DNA of 64,000 nucleotides from RDXT01 sp033765305 (GTDB lineage: Bacteria > Bacteroidota > Bacteroidia > J057). The first letter of the stretch is position 1; every line of letters begins with the position of its first letter. The stretch spans positions 1 through 64,000 of the forward strand of contig JANRID010000004.1 of the NCBI GenBank assembly GCA_033765305.1, read 5' to 3'. The notes beneath the pieces were generated by a model. It was not told where the DNA came from and did not search any database. It worked only from the letters and a program-made list of their open reading frames with translations. The position numbers were made by a program, and so were the translations under genes. Of the stretch, positions 15,994-25,275 are shown in pieces.

Positions 15994-17325
15994 ATGGAAC
16001 GCCAGCGCCCCGCCGACCGTACCGCCCAGCCTGCTGCAGTACAGCTGCAGCCTGCCAGCCCGGATGCGGCACCAGGGCTTGTGCCTCCGGTCTTCCGGCT
16101 TGCGGCAGGCGTGCAGCCGGTCCAGATGCGCCAGGCCCCGGCAATCATCCAGCGCCGCCGGGCCCCTACCGCCAATTCCCGCGCAGCTGCGGTCACGGTA
16201 CCGGCAGTCCGGGATCTGAGCCGCATTCCGGATGTCGTCGCACGCAATCAGGCCATCAACCAGAGCTATCACGAGTTCGATACGGCCATGACCCAGTACC
16301 TGGGCCAGCCGCTGATCTCGAACTGGATGACCTTCGGGCAGCATGCCTCGCGCGAGGCAGGCACCCAGATCCGAAACCTGGACGAAGGGCTTGCAGCGCT
16401 CCGGCTTGCGCTGGCTTCCCTGCAGTCTTTTGCGACGCTGGCTGCCGGAACCCCTTCGCTTACCGGCCTGGCTCCGGGCGTCGAGGCGATGCGCATCCTG
16501 ATCAGCCTGCTGGCGCAGGAAGGGCTCGTCAAGCAGTCCATGCTGCTGGCCTTCGCCCAGGCAGGCATTACCCAAGCCGATCTCAACGACATCATCCAGC
16601 GCTACAACGACCTGCTCTCCCCGGGCAGCTTGCTGCCGCCCGTGCTGATCTACCGCCTCGGCCGCCTGGCCGTCGATCTTGCGGCACTCGCCGTGCGGCT
16701 CACAGCCGCCATTCCCGGCATCATTGCTGCCGTCATCCGGATCCGGGACAACATGGTGAGCGGCAACCGGCAGATATACGAAAATATCGCCCCGGCATAC
16801 CACCGGTTTCTCAGCGCTGCCAACGCCCATGCCGCCGGCGCACCCTTTGACCTGAGCTTTGCAGGCGATCCGAGCGGGTTTGTCGCAGCGGCATTCAACC
16901 TCTACATCGAAAGCAAGCTGCTGGCGGATGAATACGCAGCCACTCCCGACCGTACGCTGCTGGATGAACGGCGGCAGAAAGCCCACCGGGCCAACCTCCT
17001 GATCGGGTTTCAGGAGCAGCTGGTCATTCTGCAGCCCATCTTCGATACCATGCAGGCTGAACTGCGGGCCATGAGCGGCACCATGCTGCTGCATGACCCC
17101 AACGGTGCCCACCCGCTTATCGGCAACTGGGGCAACTTCTATACCCGTATGGGAATCGATGCGTCGGCGGCCCCGGCCGATCCGCGCAGCATCCGGCCCG
17201 ATACCCTGCCCCCGATGCTGCGGCCCGGTGCGCCGGGGTACAGCGGCACCATTGGGGAGTACTTCGAACAAAACCTGGAAAACGCGCGCGTCCACCGGGC
17301 ACCGCCTGCAATCAGCCGGTTCTGA
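15994..17325 (+). CDS. Unnamed family protein with an eCIS-cargo-like basic/Gln-rich N-terminus
   Basis: 443 residues. The first about 60 residues are disordered, rich in Gln, Pro, Ala and Arg, and end in IIQRRRAP; there is no signal peptide. Then a helical domain carries NWMTFGQHASREAGTQIRNLDEG, followed by an amphipathic pair of helices (about 230-260) and NRQIYENIAPAYHRFLSAANAHA. An NWxTFxxxAS(R/K)xAGxxI motif followed later by GNRxIxExIxPxxxxFL is a combination I recall from uncharacterised proteins of actinobacteria and myxobacteria, but I cannot name the family. The Q/R-rich N-terminus resembles proteins associated with extracellular contractile injection systems; no injection genes are in the window. 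It lies 29 bp downstream of the DUF3052-like gene. Confidence 0.7.
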   Translation: MERQRPADRTAQPAAVQLQPASPDAAPGLVPPVFRLAAGVQPVQMRQAPAIIQRRRAPTANSRAAAVTVPAVRDLSRIPDVVARNQAINQSYHEFDTAMTQYLGQPLISNWMTFGQHASREAGTQIRNLDEGLAALRLALASLQSFATLAAGTPSLTGLAPGVEAMRILISLLAQEGLVKQSMLLAFAQAGITQADLNDIIQRYNDLLSPGSLLPPVLIYRLGRLAVDLAALAVRLTAAIPGIIAAVIRIRDNMVSGNRQIYENIAPAYHRFLSAANAHAAGAPFDLSFAGDPSGFVAAAFNLYIESKLLADEYAATPDRTLLDERRQKAHRANLLIGFQEQLVILQPIFDTMQAELRAMSGTMLLHDPNGAHPLIGNWGNFYTRMGIDASAAPADPRSIRPDTLPPMLRPGAPGYSGTIGEYFEQNLENARVHRAPPAISRF

Positions 17326-17390
17326 TGTACTACCCCGCCCCCCGGATTCGTTGTAATAGCGTTCCTTCCCCCTGACAATCTGCTTTGCGT

Positions 17391-18383
17391 ATGCACACTG
17401 CACCTTTCCTCCGAATCTGCGCCGCAGCGCTCTCCCTGACACTGCTGAGCCTGCCGGTCCGCGCCCAACTGCCCCGCATCCAGAACCGGGTCGAAAACAA
17501 GGTCAACCAGAAGGTCAACCAGTCCATCGACCGGGCCGTGGACAAATCCTTCGACGCGCTGGAGCGCGCCGTGATCAAAAAAGCCACCGAAAAAGACAGC
17601 GCGGCCCGCGCCGCCCAGGATTCCGCAGGCGTGAAAGTCCAGTCCCGGCCCGACGGCGGGGTGTCGGTCGAAACCCAGGACTCCAAAATCATCCTCTCCG
17701 AGGATAAATCCGCGCCTTCGCCGGTGCTGCCCAGCAACTTCCAGGGCAGTTTCACCATGGAATTCAACAGCTACAAGAACGGCAAGCTCGACAAGGACAA
17801 TCCCATCATCGTCCAGTACCATGTGGACGAGTACCGCTTTGCGATGGTTCCGCAGCCCGCCAGCGACGGCGCCAGCTCCATCATCATCTACGACCGCCAG
17901 AAGCGCACCATGACCACCAAGAGCGTGGATTCCAAAGGCAAGAAAACCGCGACGGTAATGAATATCCCGCGCTTCATGCTCACCGTGGACGCCAAGGGCA
18001 GCCCCGACGCCGCCCCGGCCAGCAACGGCACAACGGTCAAAGCCACCGGCCGCACCAAAACCATCGAAGGGTTCCTCTGCAAGGAATGGATCGCCGACGG
18101 CCCCGAAAGCAGCACCACGATGTGGATCACCACCGACTGGGCGTTCAACTACGCCACGGTATTCGACTTTGTGAAGGTCTGGGATGCGCAGAGCGGCATG
18201 ACCACCGGCGCCTCCAACCAGTACCAGGTAAGCGGCAGCTGGCTCGAAATGCACACCCAGTCCAAAAAAGAGGATTCAAAGACGGACAACTTCATCAAGA
18301 ATATCCGCCGCATGCACGACGCCTCCGTCTTTTCGCTCGACGGCTACGAGGTGTCGGACATGACGAACATGTTCGGGAAATAA
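17391..18383 (+). CDS. DUF4412-domain exported protein
   Basis: 330 residues. A signal peptide (APFLRICAAALSLTLLSLPVRAQ) is followed by a charged coiled-coil-like stretch (IQNRVENKVNQKVNQSIDRAVDKSF) and a beta-rich domain with FTMEFNSYKNGK, VDEYRFAMVP, IIYDRQKRTMTTK and IEGFLCKEWIADG. The last is the hallmark of DUF4412, a periplasmic family with an LolA-like fold common in Bacteroidota. Function unknown; binding of a lipid or an envelope component is only an inference from the fold. The start is the ATG at 17391. A terminator follows at 18408-18437. Confidence 0.82.
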   Translation: MHTAPFLRICAAALSLTLLSLPVRAQLPRIQNRVENKVNQKVNQSIDRAVDKSFDALERAVIKKATEKDSAARAAQDSAGVKVQSRPDGGVSVETQDSKIILSEDKSAPSPVLPSNFQGSFTMEFNSYKNGKLDKDNPIIVQYHVDEYRFAMVPQPASDGASSIIIYDRQKRTMTTKSVDSKGKKTATVMNIPRFMLTVDAKGSPDAAPASNGTTVKATGRTKTIEGFLCKEWIADGPESSTTMWITTDWAFNYATVFDFVKVWDAQSGMTTGASNQYQVSGSWLEMHTQSKKEDSKTDNFIKNIRRMHDASVFSLDGYEVSDMTNMFGK

Positions 18384-18407
18384 ACTTTCCTGGCACAGCA
18401 GACTTGC

Positions 18408-18437
18408 GCCCCCGCCCGGTTCCGGCCCGGCGGGGGC
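18408..18437. terminator. Bidirectional terminator hairpin
   Basis: GCCCCCGCC at 18408-18416 pairs with GGCGGGGGC at 18429-18437 and is followed by ATTTG. It lies between the convergent DUF4412 and tamB genes. Confidence 0.72.
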
Positions 18438-18451
18438 ATTTGTATGCCGGC

Positions 18452-21400
18452 TCAGCGTTTTTTCAGCACATCCTGCAGGCGGTCGAAGTCGCGCTTGTAG
18501 AAAATGCCCAGCCCGGTCTGGTTGGATACGGCGCCCAGATCCTGGGTGGCGGAGTTGAAGGTCTCGCGGTTGAAGACTTCGAGCACGAGCTCGCTGTCGC
18601 GCGTGCCTGCGGCTTCGGGCTTGGGCAGCAGCCGGATGGTGAGGCTGATATTGCCCACGGAGAGCCGGGTATTGTTGCTTACGAGGGTGCCGTTCCGCTC
18701 GATGGTGACCCGGTCGTTGAAGAGGCGGGCGGAGACGAGCAGGTTGAGATCCTGGAAATTGGTCGTATTGACGTTGATATTCAGCTTGTCGTTCGTCGCC
18801 TGGGAGAGCCAGTAGTTGAACTGGTTGCTGATCAGCTCGGAAATGGAGGTCGTGATGCCGGCACCGGTGGCATTGTCGCCCAGGAAGCCGCCAACCGGCG
18901 CAAAGCGCCCGAAGACCATGAGGCTGAACACCTGCTTGTTGAGTTCCTGCTCGTCGTACTGGATGGCCCGCACCTGCGAGGCGATGAGGCTGGCCTCCTC
19001 CTGCGTAAGGCGCGGCAGCTCGATCGCCAGGGCAATCTGCGGCTGCAGCAGCAGCCCTTCGAGATGCATCAGCACATTTACTGGCACCCGCAGGGCCCGG
19101 TCCAGGCCGAGCAGCGAGCTGATGTCGGCGTTTACGGGGTAGATGGCTTCCAGGTCGATCCGGCCCGCGTAGGGGTCGCCGTCCCATACGATGCGCCCGC
19201 CCGGCCGCACTTCGAATTTTTTGTTGATCACATTCTGCGACGTGAAGAGGTAGTCGCCCTTTGTAATCTGGTAATCGCCCAGCATGGAAAAATTGCCCTG
19301 CTCATCGATATTGAGCGTCAGGGTGCCCTCGCCGCTGGCGCGGATGATGTCGCCGACCTGCTCGTCGAAGATCATTTCCACCTCCGCCTCCTCCGTCACC
19401 AGCACGGTGAGGGCGAGGTTGAAGTTCTGGGTGCCGGTATTGACCGGAAGATCCTGCCCGCGGGTTTCGCCTTTGAAGTGGATGTAGTCCGGCCTGCCGG
19501 TCTCGGTATAGTCGGAAATGGGAATTTTGAGCTTGCAGTCGGGCCCTACGGAAACGAGCGCCTGCACATCGATTTCGTCGAGGTTGCCGGTCACATCGGC
19601 AATGCCGTCCTTGAGGAAGAGGGTTCCGTAAAAATACTCGTTGTCCCGGCGGCGGGTATCCATGACAAGGAAATTGCGCACCCGGTCCAGCTGCAGGTCG
19701 AAGGTGAACTCCTGCAGGCCCCGGTGGCGGATGACCCCGTGGAGGTCGGCGTGGTTGCGGTTTTTGTCGTAGAGCGTGATGCGGGGAAAGGTGATCCGGT
19801 CGTTGTCGAAGTAAATATCGCCGTCGAAGGTGTAGCTCGATTTGAAATAATCGACCCCGAAGCCTGCATTGCGGAATTGGCCTATTCCCTTGATAATCAC
19901 ACTATCCGGGCTGCCGGTGATGGCAAATTCCTTCAGGTCCACCCGGCCTTTGATGCCGTAGAGCTGGCCCTGCACGAAGGGCTGGATATAGTTGAGCGGA
20001 AAGCTTTCGCGGGTATCGAGGCGGAAATTCAGCGGCGATACGCTGTCGTTGAGGCTGTAGATGCCGTTGAGCACCAGCGTTGTATCGAAATCGCTGTCGT
20101 AGAGGCTGGCGCGCACGAGCAGCTGGTTGTCCGGCTCCCGCCACCCGCTGCGCAGGAAGATGCTGCCGTATTCGTATTCGTCCACCGTAAAATCATCGAT
20201 CCGGCTGCGCAATTCCACGATCGGCCGGTCCAGCACATGGCGCAGCACCAGCTCGGAGTTGACGCGCCCGCCGAGGCGGTAGTCCAGCGGCACGAATTCG
20301 TGGATCAGGTCCAGCTCCAGCTGCGCCACGTCGATTCTGAGCCGGCTGGCCGGATCTGCCGATACCTCGCCGTCGATGCGCAGGTAGCGGCGGTTGTCCT
20401 GCAGCACCAGATGGCCGATTTCGATCTGGTTCCCGGTAAACAGGATGGAGTTTCCGCCCGAAACAATGAGCGTGTCCGATTTTACGATGATGCGCGAGGC
20501 CGCAGAGTCGATCCCGGAGCGGATGCTGCCGTCGGCATCGAAGCTGGTGACTACGCGAAACTGGAAATCGGCCGGCGCCTGCAGCTGCCGGGCCCGCAGA
20601 TCGCTGTTGAACGTGCCGTCGGCACCCTGCGTATCCAGTGACAGGTCCTCCAGCCGGAAGGTGCTGCCCGCACTGAGTGCCTCCGACCGCAGGCCGCCGA
20701 AGAAGATGAGCGTATCGGTATCGCTGTATTTGAACAGATTGACATCGCCGCTGCAGTCTTTCAGCCCCATGCCTTCCAGATAGAGCGAATCCGCGCTGAA
20801 TTCGAGCGCCAGCTCCTCCGAGCCCCGCCCTGCGCCGGAAGGCGGCTGATAGACCAGGGTTCCGCTGATTTCCGCGCCCGGATCCACATAGAGATCCTGC
20901 CCCAGAAACTGCATGAGCGGATTCAGCCCCGGCCCCGGCTCGATGCCCAGCCGCAAGGATACGCCCAGGCTGTCCGATGCCAGCTGCTGGTAATAGGCGG
21001 CTGTCAGGCTGTCGTTGTTGAGCAAAAACAGGCGGGTTTCCTCCGCAATCCGGCCTGCCAGCCCGATAGCGCGGGTCATCCGGAACTCTCCGGTAACGTC
21101 AGCCGACAGCACCTCGCTGGCCAGGCGCACCTGCCGGCCTTCCGGCACCTGCGTCGGCGAGATGGACAGGCTGAGCGCCGGGATGTTCAGCGGAGCCTTC
21201 ACCTCGGGGCGGCGCAGGCTGATCCGGGAAAGCTCCACACTGCCCAGCAGATTGTCGAGCGAATCGCCGGTCAGGGCAATATCCGCCTCCGTGCTCAGGC
21301 GCACCGGCTCCGGATACAGGCCGAGGGTCCGCAGATCCAGCTGCTGCACCTCGCCGCGCACATCGTAGCGCGCCGGGGCCGTGCCCAGGTCCAGATCTGC

Positions 21401-23014
21401 GACGAGGTCGGCGGCGCCGGCGGCGCTTACGCCCTTGAGCCGCCCGATGAGGTGGCCGTTGCGGTAGGTGAAATCGGTAAAAACGGTATCGGTCTGAATC
21501 CCGAAGAGCGGCGAAGGCCGCAGGCCGGCCTGCACGGCGATGTCAAGGGTCTGCTCGCTGTCGCCCCGGCCCTGGAGCGTGGCATCTAGGTTGAGATCGG
21601 GCGAAAAATTCGACTCGGCAAATCCGAGGGCATTGAGATTCAGGTGCTCCGTGTGAAGCGTCCCTTCATAGACATAGGTCTCCGTCACGGGCGGCATGGT
21701 CAGGTGGAAATCGGCCTGCAATTTGCCCAGGTCGTTTTCCATGCTCAGCTCCGTATCGAAATCATAAAACCCGCCCTCGTAGGAGCCGGAAACAGCCAGC
21801 GGCTCCAGCCGGAGGAGCACCTCCGGCAGCCCGGCGCTGGGCACCAGCGCCTGCACGTCCCGCAGATAGACCGTGCTCTGCTGCATCCGGGCGCTGAGCC
21901 GGGCCCGTGTATCTTCCCGGTAGCGGTCCAGCCGGAATGCCGTCTGCACACGGGTCCGCTCGCCGAAGCGCACGCGCACCGCGTCGCTTTCGAGGTAGTC
22001 CAGGTTGCCGCCCACCGGCCCTTCGGCATATACCAGGCCCGTGACCGGCAGGGGGTTGGTGAGAAAATACTGGATGGTGGCCATGTCCGCCCGCGTATTG
22101 GGCTTGAGGAGGGCCTCGAAGCGCATCGGCTGGCCTGCGGCCAGCGTGGCAAGCGACTGGCGGGGAAACGCGGCATCGGCCAGAATCCAGGACGACCCGG
22201 ACTTGAGCGAGAGGTTGTTGAGCTGCAGATACGGGGTGCCGCTGCCGGCGGAATCGCCGGTGAGCAGCTCCAGGCTGAGATGCTCCAGCCGGAAGCCCGA
22301 ATGCCGCTCCTCCAGGTTGAGCTGGCTCAGCTGGGCTTCGATCTGCCCCCCCGGCTCCACGATCATCGACAGGTCCAGGTTGAGCCGGTCCACATCCAGA
22401 TGCCGGCGGAATACATGCCCCATCCGGATGGAATCCCGCTCCTGCGAGGTCGAATCGACGAAAATTACCCGCGCATCTTCGATGTGCAGGCCTGCCAGGT
22501 CGATCCGCAGCGGGGTGCTGCTGTCCGACGTGTCGGAGCTGGCGAAGGCGTCGGCGATAAACTGGAAATTCCACACCGAATCCCGCCGCTGACGGTAGAG
22601 GTACACACTGGGCCGGATCAGCGAGACCGAGCCGAGCGCCAGGTCGGTCGCATCCTCCCGGCTGAACACATAGTTCCAGACCGAAAACCGGAGCAGGCCC
22701 AGCCGGAAACGCTCCACATAGAGCATCTGCTCGCCCTGCAGATCGCAGATGCGGATATCGCGGAGCACCAGACGCGCGGGCAGGGCCACTTCGACCGCCT
22801 CCACATACACAGGCACGCCCAGTTCCCGTTCCAATGCCCACACAGCTGCCTGCACCACCCGCTTCTGGACCGGCGGGAGGGTAATCAGGAAGCTGATCAG
22901 AAAGCCCAGCATGATCAGGATGCTCAGGCTGACCAGCAGGGTGCGGCTGAATCGTCGAAGCCGGCGCTTCAAGGCGTGGAGGTGGTTGAGGGTACGTGTC
23001 CGAAAGGTACGCAA
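18452..23014 (-). CDS. tamB: TamB-domain translocation/assembly module protein
   Basis: 1520 residues. One N-terminal transmembrane anchor (TLLVSLSILIMLGFLISFLI, about residues 25-45) is followed by AsmA/TamB-like beta repeats over the whole length. The C-terminal 450 residues form the DUF490/TamB domain, with GDYQITKGDYLFTSQNVINKKFEVRPGGRIVWDGDPYAGRIDLEAIYPV, which is the conserved signature, and SELISNQFNYWLSQATNDKLNINVN near the end. TamB-type proteins bridge inner and outer membrane and move phospholipids or help outer-membrane protein assembly. It is the third gene of gldB-hypothetical-tamB. In many Bacteroidota tamB sits beside a tamA-like Omp85 gene, which is not present here. Confidence 0.95.
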   Translation of the reverse strand: MRTFRTRTLNHLHALKRRLRRFSRTLLVSLSILIMLGFLISFLITLPPVQKRVVQAAVWALERELGVPVYVEAVEVALPARLVLRDIRICDLQGEQMLYVERFRLGLLRFSVWNYVFSREDATDLALGSVSLIRPSVYLYRQRRDSVWNFQFIADAFASSDTSDSSTPLRIDLAGLHIEDARVIFVDSTSQERDSIRMGHVFRRHLDVDRLNLDLSMIVEPGGQIEAQLSQLNLEERHSGFRLEHLSLELLTGDSAGSGTPYLQLNNLSLKSGSSWILADAAFPRQSLATLAAGQPMRFEALLKPNTRADMATIQYFLTNPLPVTGLVYAEGPVGGNLDYLESDAVRVRFGERTRVQTAFRLDRYREDTRARLSARMQQSTVYLRDVQALVPSAGLPEVLLRLEPLAVSGSYEGGFYDFDTELSMENDLGKLQADFHLTMPPVTETYVYEGTLHTEHLNLNALGFAESNFSPDLNLDATLQGRGDSEQTLDIAVQAGLRPSPLFGIQTDTVFTDFTYRNGHLIGRLKGVSAAGAADLVADLDLGTAPARYDVRGEVQQLDLRTLGLYPEPVRLSTEADIALTGDSLDNLLGSVELSRISLRRPEVKAPLNIPALSLSISPTQVPEGRQVRLASEVLSADVTGEFRMTRAIGLAGRIAEETRLFLLNNDSLTAAYYQQLASDSLGVSLRLGIEPGPGLNPLMQFLGQDLYVDPGAEISGTLVYQPPSGAGRGSEELALEFSADSLYLEGMGLKDCSGDVNLFKYSDTDTLIFFGGLRSEALSAGSTFRLEDLSLDTQGADGTFNSDLRARQLQAPADFQFRVVTSFDADGSIRSGIDSAASRIIVKSDTLIVSGGNSILFTGNQIEIGHLVLQDNRRYLRIDGEVSADPASRLRIDVAQLELDLIHEFVPLDYRLGGRVNSELVLRHVLDRPIVELRSRIDDFTVDEYEYGSIFLRSGWREPDNQLLVRASLYDSDFDTTLVLNGIYSLNDSVSPLNFRLDTRESFPLNYIQPFVQGQLYGIKGRVDLKEFAITGSPDSVIIKGIGQFRNAGFGVDYFKSSYTFDGDIYFDNDRITFPRITLYDKNRNHADLHGVIRHRGLQEFTFDLQLDRVRNFLVMDTRRRDNEYFYGTLFLKDGIADVTGNLDEIDVQALVSVGPDCKLKIPISDYTETGRPDYIHFKGETRGQDLPVNTGTQNFNLALTVLVTEEAEVEMIFDEQVGDIIRASGEGTLTLNIDEQGNFSMLGDYQITKGDYLFTSQNVINKKFEVRPGGRIVWDGDPYAGRIDLEAIYPVNADISSLLGLDRALRVPVNVLMHLEGLLLQPQIALAIELPRLTQEEASLIASQVRAIQYDEQELNKQVFSLMVFGRFAPVGGFLGDNATGAGITTSISELISNQFNYWLSQATNDKLNINVNTTNFQDLNLLVSARLFNDRVTIERNGTLVSNNTRLSVGNISLTIRLLPKPEAAGTRDSELVLEVFNRETFNSATQDLGAVSNQTGLGIFYKRDFDRLQDVLKKR

Positions 23015-23102
23015 TCGGGGCGGGATTTGCGCGCAGGGGCAGCCTGATCCTGCAAAATCGGGTTCCAGGTGCCGTTCCGGGCGCCGCAGGCCTGCAAGGG
23101 CC

Positions 23103-23987
23103 TCAGTCCAGCAGGCGGCGCAGGCCCTCGGGCAGCGCCACCGGGCGCCCTGGCTCCGAAGGAAACAGCTCGAAGACGCCGTCGAAATACCAGTACAGCC
23201 GCCCGGCGATGGGGCCGGGCTGCTCGCGGTAGATGCGGGCCGTAAGGGCCTGGAGCACCTCCGCCGATCCGGCGATGGACTCGTCGTGGATCGGGTACAC
23301 CAGCGCGAAGCTCCGCGAGGGAATGGCCGTCACGGCGCCGTAGGCGCCGAGGGCATGGGGCAGGTTGCGGGCCAGATCCAGGATGAAGGCCGCCGAGTAA
23401 TTGCTGCTGATGACCGAAAACACCGGATGCTCCTCGCCCAGCAGCCCTTCCATGACCTGCACATCCTCCTGCCCCAGGTTTTCGGCAGCTACGTCGAAGA
23501 TTTCTTCTTCCGGCGTTTCCCACTCATGCACCCCGTCCTTGCGGAGGTAGTGAAATTTGTCCTCGAAGTCCAGCACCGGGAGGGTATAGGTATCGGGCAG
23601 ATCCTGGCGGCGGATGAGGGCATCGAGCTCCTCGGGCGGGGCGAAGCCTGCATGCTTGACCGACAGCCGCAGAAACTGGCGGGCGTAGTCGAAGTCTTTG
23701 AGCAGATAGGCAAATGCGCCTTTGTTGAACTCCAGCTTGCGGAAATGCTCGCGGATCAGGCCCGGCCAGGTGTCCGGATCTGCCAGGGCGCAGACGCGGA
23801 TGAGGTTGTCCAGCCCGAACATGGCCGGATGCGGCCCATCCGACCGCACATAGATGGCGCCGTCCTGGACCCGCTGCACCTGCACCCCGGCCGGCAGCGA
23901 AGCCACGGCCAGCTCCATGATGCGCTCATACTCCAGCTCATTGACCAGATGCCGGAAACGTTTGGGAATCTTCTGCTTGGACGGCAT
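23103..23987 (-). CDS. Hypothetical protein, possibly DUF1444-like
   Basis: 294 residues, no signal peptide, acidic. The features are an N-terminal helix (RFRHLVNELEYERIMELAVASL), GLDNLIRVCALADPDTWPGLIREHF, and a C-terminal half with VFSVISSNYSAAFILDLARNL...GAVTAIPSRSFALVYPI. The order of a helical N-terminus, a DTYTLPVLDFEDKF strand, then the YSAAFIL helix and a PSRSFALVYPI strand is reminiscent of DUF1444 (Bacillus YtpQ), but the match is weak. It lies 27 bp after gldB and 88 bp before tamB on the same strand, so an envelope-related role is possible. Confidence 0.65.
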   Translation of the reverse strand: MPSKQKIPKRFRHLVNELEYERIMELAVASLPAGVQVQRVQDGAIYVRSDGPHPAMFGLDNLIRVCALADPDTWPGLIREHFRKLEFNKGAFAYLLKDFDYARQFLRLSVKHAGFAPPEELDALIRRQDLPDTYTLPVLDFEDKFHYLRKDGVHEWETPEEEIFDVAAENLGQEDVQVMEGLLGEEHPVFSVISSNYSAAFILDLARNLPHALGAYGAVTAIPSRSFALVYPIHDESIAGSAEVLQALTARIYREQPGPIAGRLYWYFDGVFELFPSEPGRPVALPEGLRRLLD

Positions 23988-24014
23988 GCATTCAGGATCG
24001 GATACGGGCTGCGG

Positions 24015-25067
24015 TCAGGGCTTGTAGCCCGACTCGCGGAAAATCGTTTCGTAATCGGTGCGCGCACACAGGCGTTCGAGGCTTTCCTCCGGATGGCGTT
24101 TCATATAGGCCGATACGATCTTCCAGCCGCAGTACGCTCCGATGCGGGGCGCCGATTCGGGCGACAGGGAGGTAGTATACGGCTTTTCGCTGAGATATTC
24201 ACGGTATAATGCCAGATCCGGCTCAAAGAAATGATCCAGCAGCTCCTTGTAGATGCGGGCTTCGTAGTAATCGGCCCAGATCATCTGCGTGGAGGTGTAA
24301 TAGAGCCGGGCGGAGTCCGGCGTATGGGGGAGCAGCTGCTGGATGAAATACTGCCGGATGCCTGCATGCACCACATGCTCCACGAGCAGGGGCAGCTTGC
24401 CGCCCGGCATGGGCTCGATAAGCTCATCGGCAATCTTGTTGGCCATTGCGACCTCCAGACAGGCCGGATCGAAGCGCCGGCGGATGAAATCGGGGGTTTC
24501 CGGCGGCGCATAGCGGAACTTCGGCCCCAGAAAATACTGCAGCCCGATGCTCATGTATCCCGGCAGGGACAGGATCTGGCTTACCTGCGAGGGGTCGTCG
24601 ATGTGGGTGGCGAAGGCCGGCAGCTCCGCATCCGGAAAGTGCTTTTTGAGCCGCTTGAGCATGGGCGTCAGCCGGTCGGCAAAGGGGTAGTCATACGGAA
24701 ATACCTGGCGCACCGTATCGAGCAGCGCATATGCATTCGAATCGGCCAGAAACGGGCCCAGCACCGCGTACGCCAGCAGGCTGTCCTGGCTGGCCGGGCT
24801 CAGCCGGGCGGCCAGACTGTCCTGGTCCAAGCCGGTAAATACCATGAAAAACGCCCGCTCAGGCTGCAGCATCTGCTGATACACGCTGAAATATGCCTCC
24901 GCGCCGCGGCTGCGCAGGGCCTCGCTGGCCGCCAGCATGAGGCTGTCCATCCGCGTTACCCGCACTTCCAGCTCGATCCCGTCGAGGTCGGCGTCCGGGT
25001 CCGGCGCGCAGGCGCTCAGCGACATCAGCAGCGCCAGCGCTGCATACAATAGGTTCCGTCGGTTCAT
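24015..25067 (-). CDS. gldB: Gliding motility lipoprotein GldB-like
   Basis: 350 residues. Lipoprotein signal with LMSLSAC lipobox, starting at MNRRNLLYAALALL. The body matches GldB: RMDSLMLAASEALRSRGAEAYFSVYQQM, an acidic block with DYPFADRLTPMLKRLKKHFPD, PGYMSIGLQYFLGPKF, MANKIADELIEP, LLVEHVVHAGIRQYFIQQLLP and the C-terminal ARTDYETIFRESGYKP. GldB is an outer-envelope lipoprotein needed for gliding in Flavobacterium. In non-gliding Bacteroidota, homologues also persist, so motility cannot be concluded. A longer open frame begins at 25130, but the ATG at 25067 gives the lipoprotein signal. Confidence 0.88.
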   Translation of the reverse strand: MNRRNLLYAALALLMSLSACAPDPDADLDGIELEVRVTRMDSLMLAASEALRSRGAEAYFSVYQQMLQPERAFFMVFTGLDQDSLAARLSPASQDSLLAYAVLGPFLADSNAYALLDTVRQVFPYDYPFADRLTPMLKRLKKHFPDAELPAFATHIDDPSQVSQILSLPGYMSIGLQYFLGPKFRYAPPETPDFIRRRFDPACLEVAMANKIADELIEPMPGGKLPLLVEHVVHAGIRQYFIQQLLPHTPDSARLYYTSTQMIWADYYEARIYKELLDHFFEPDLALYREYLSEKPYTTSLSPESAPRIGAYCGWKIVSAYMKRHPEESLERLCARTDYETIFRESGYKP

Positions 25068-25221
25068 TCCTGTGGCTGCTTGAATCCTGCCTGGCATGCG
25101 AAGGTAGCAAGATTTCCGGTTTTGAAGCACCGTCCAGTATGATACGCACCGGACTGAAGCATTGTTTTATTTATTGATCACCCGTTTCAACTTAAGTGTA
25201 TTAAAATAAATACACCTGAAC

Positions 25222-25252
25222 TTGCATAACTGGTCACCCCGGATTATCTTTG
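25222..25252 (+). promoter_or_regulatory. Bacteroidota primary-sigma promoter of the NtrC-type regulator
   Basis: TTG at 25222-25224, a 20-bp spacer, and TATCTTTG at 25245-25252 match the TTTG-N19/21-TAnnTTTG consensus. Transcription should begin near 25259, leaving a leader of about 17 nt before the ATG at 25276. Confidence 0.8.
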
Positions 25253-25275
25253 TCCATCATTAACGACAATCATAC

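Noticed and set aside
18086..20641. An 851-codon plus-strand open frame
   Set aside because: It lies antisense to tamB. The composition is that of a GC-rich shadow frame and no domain can be read.
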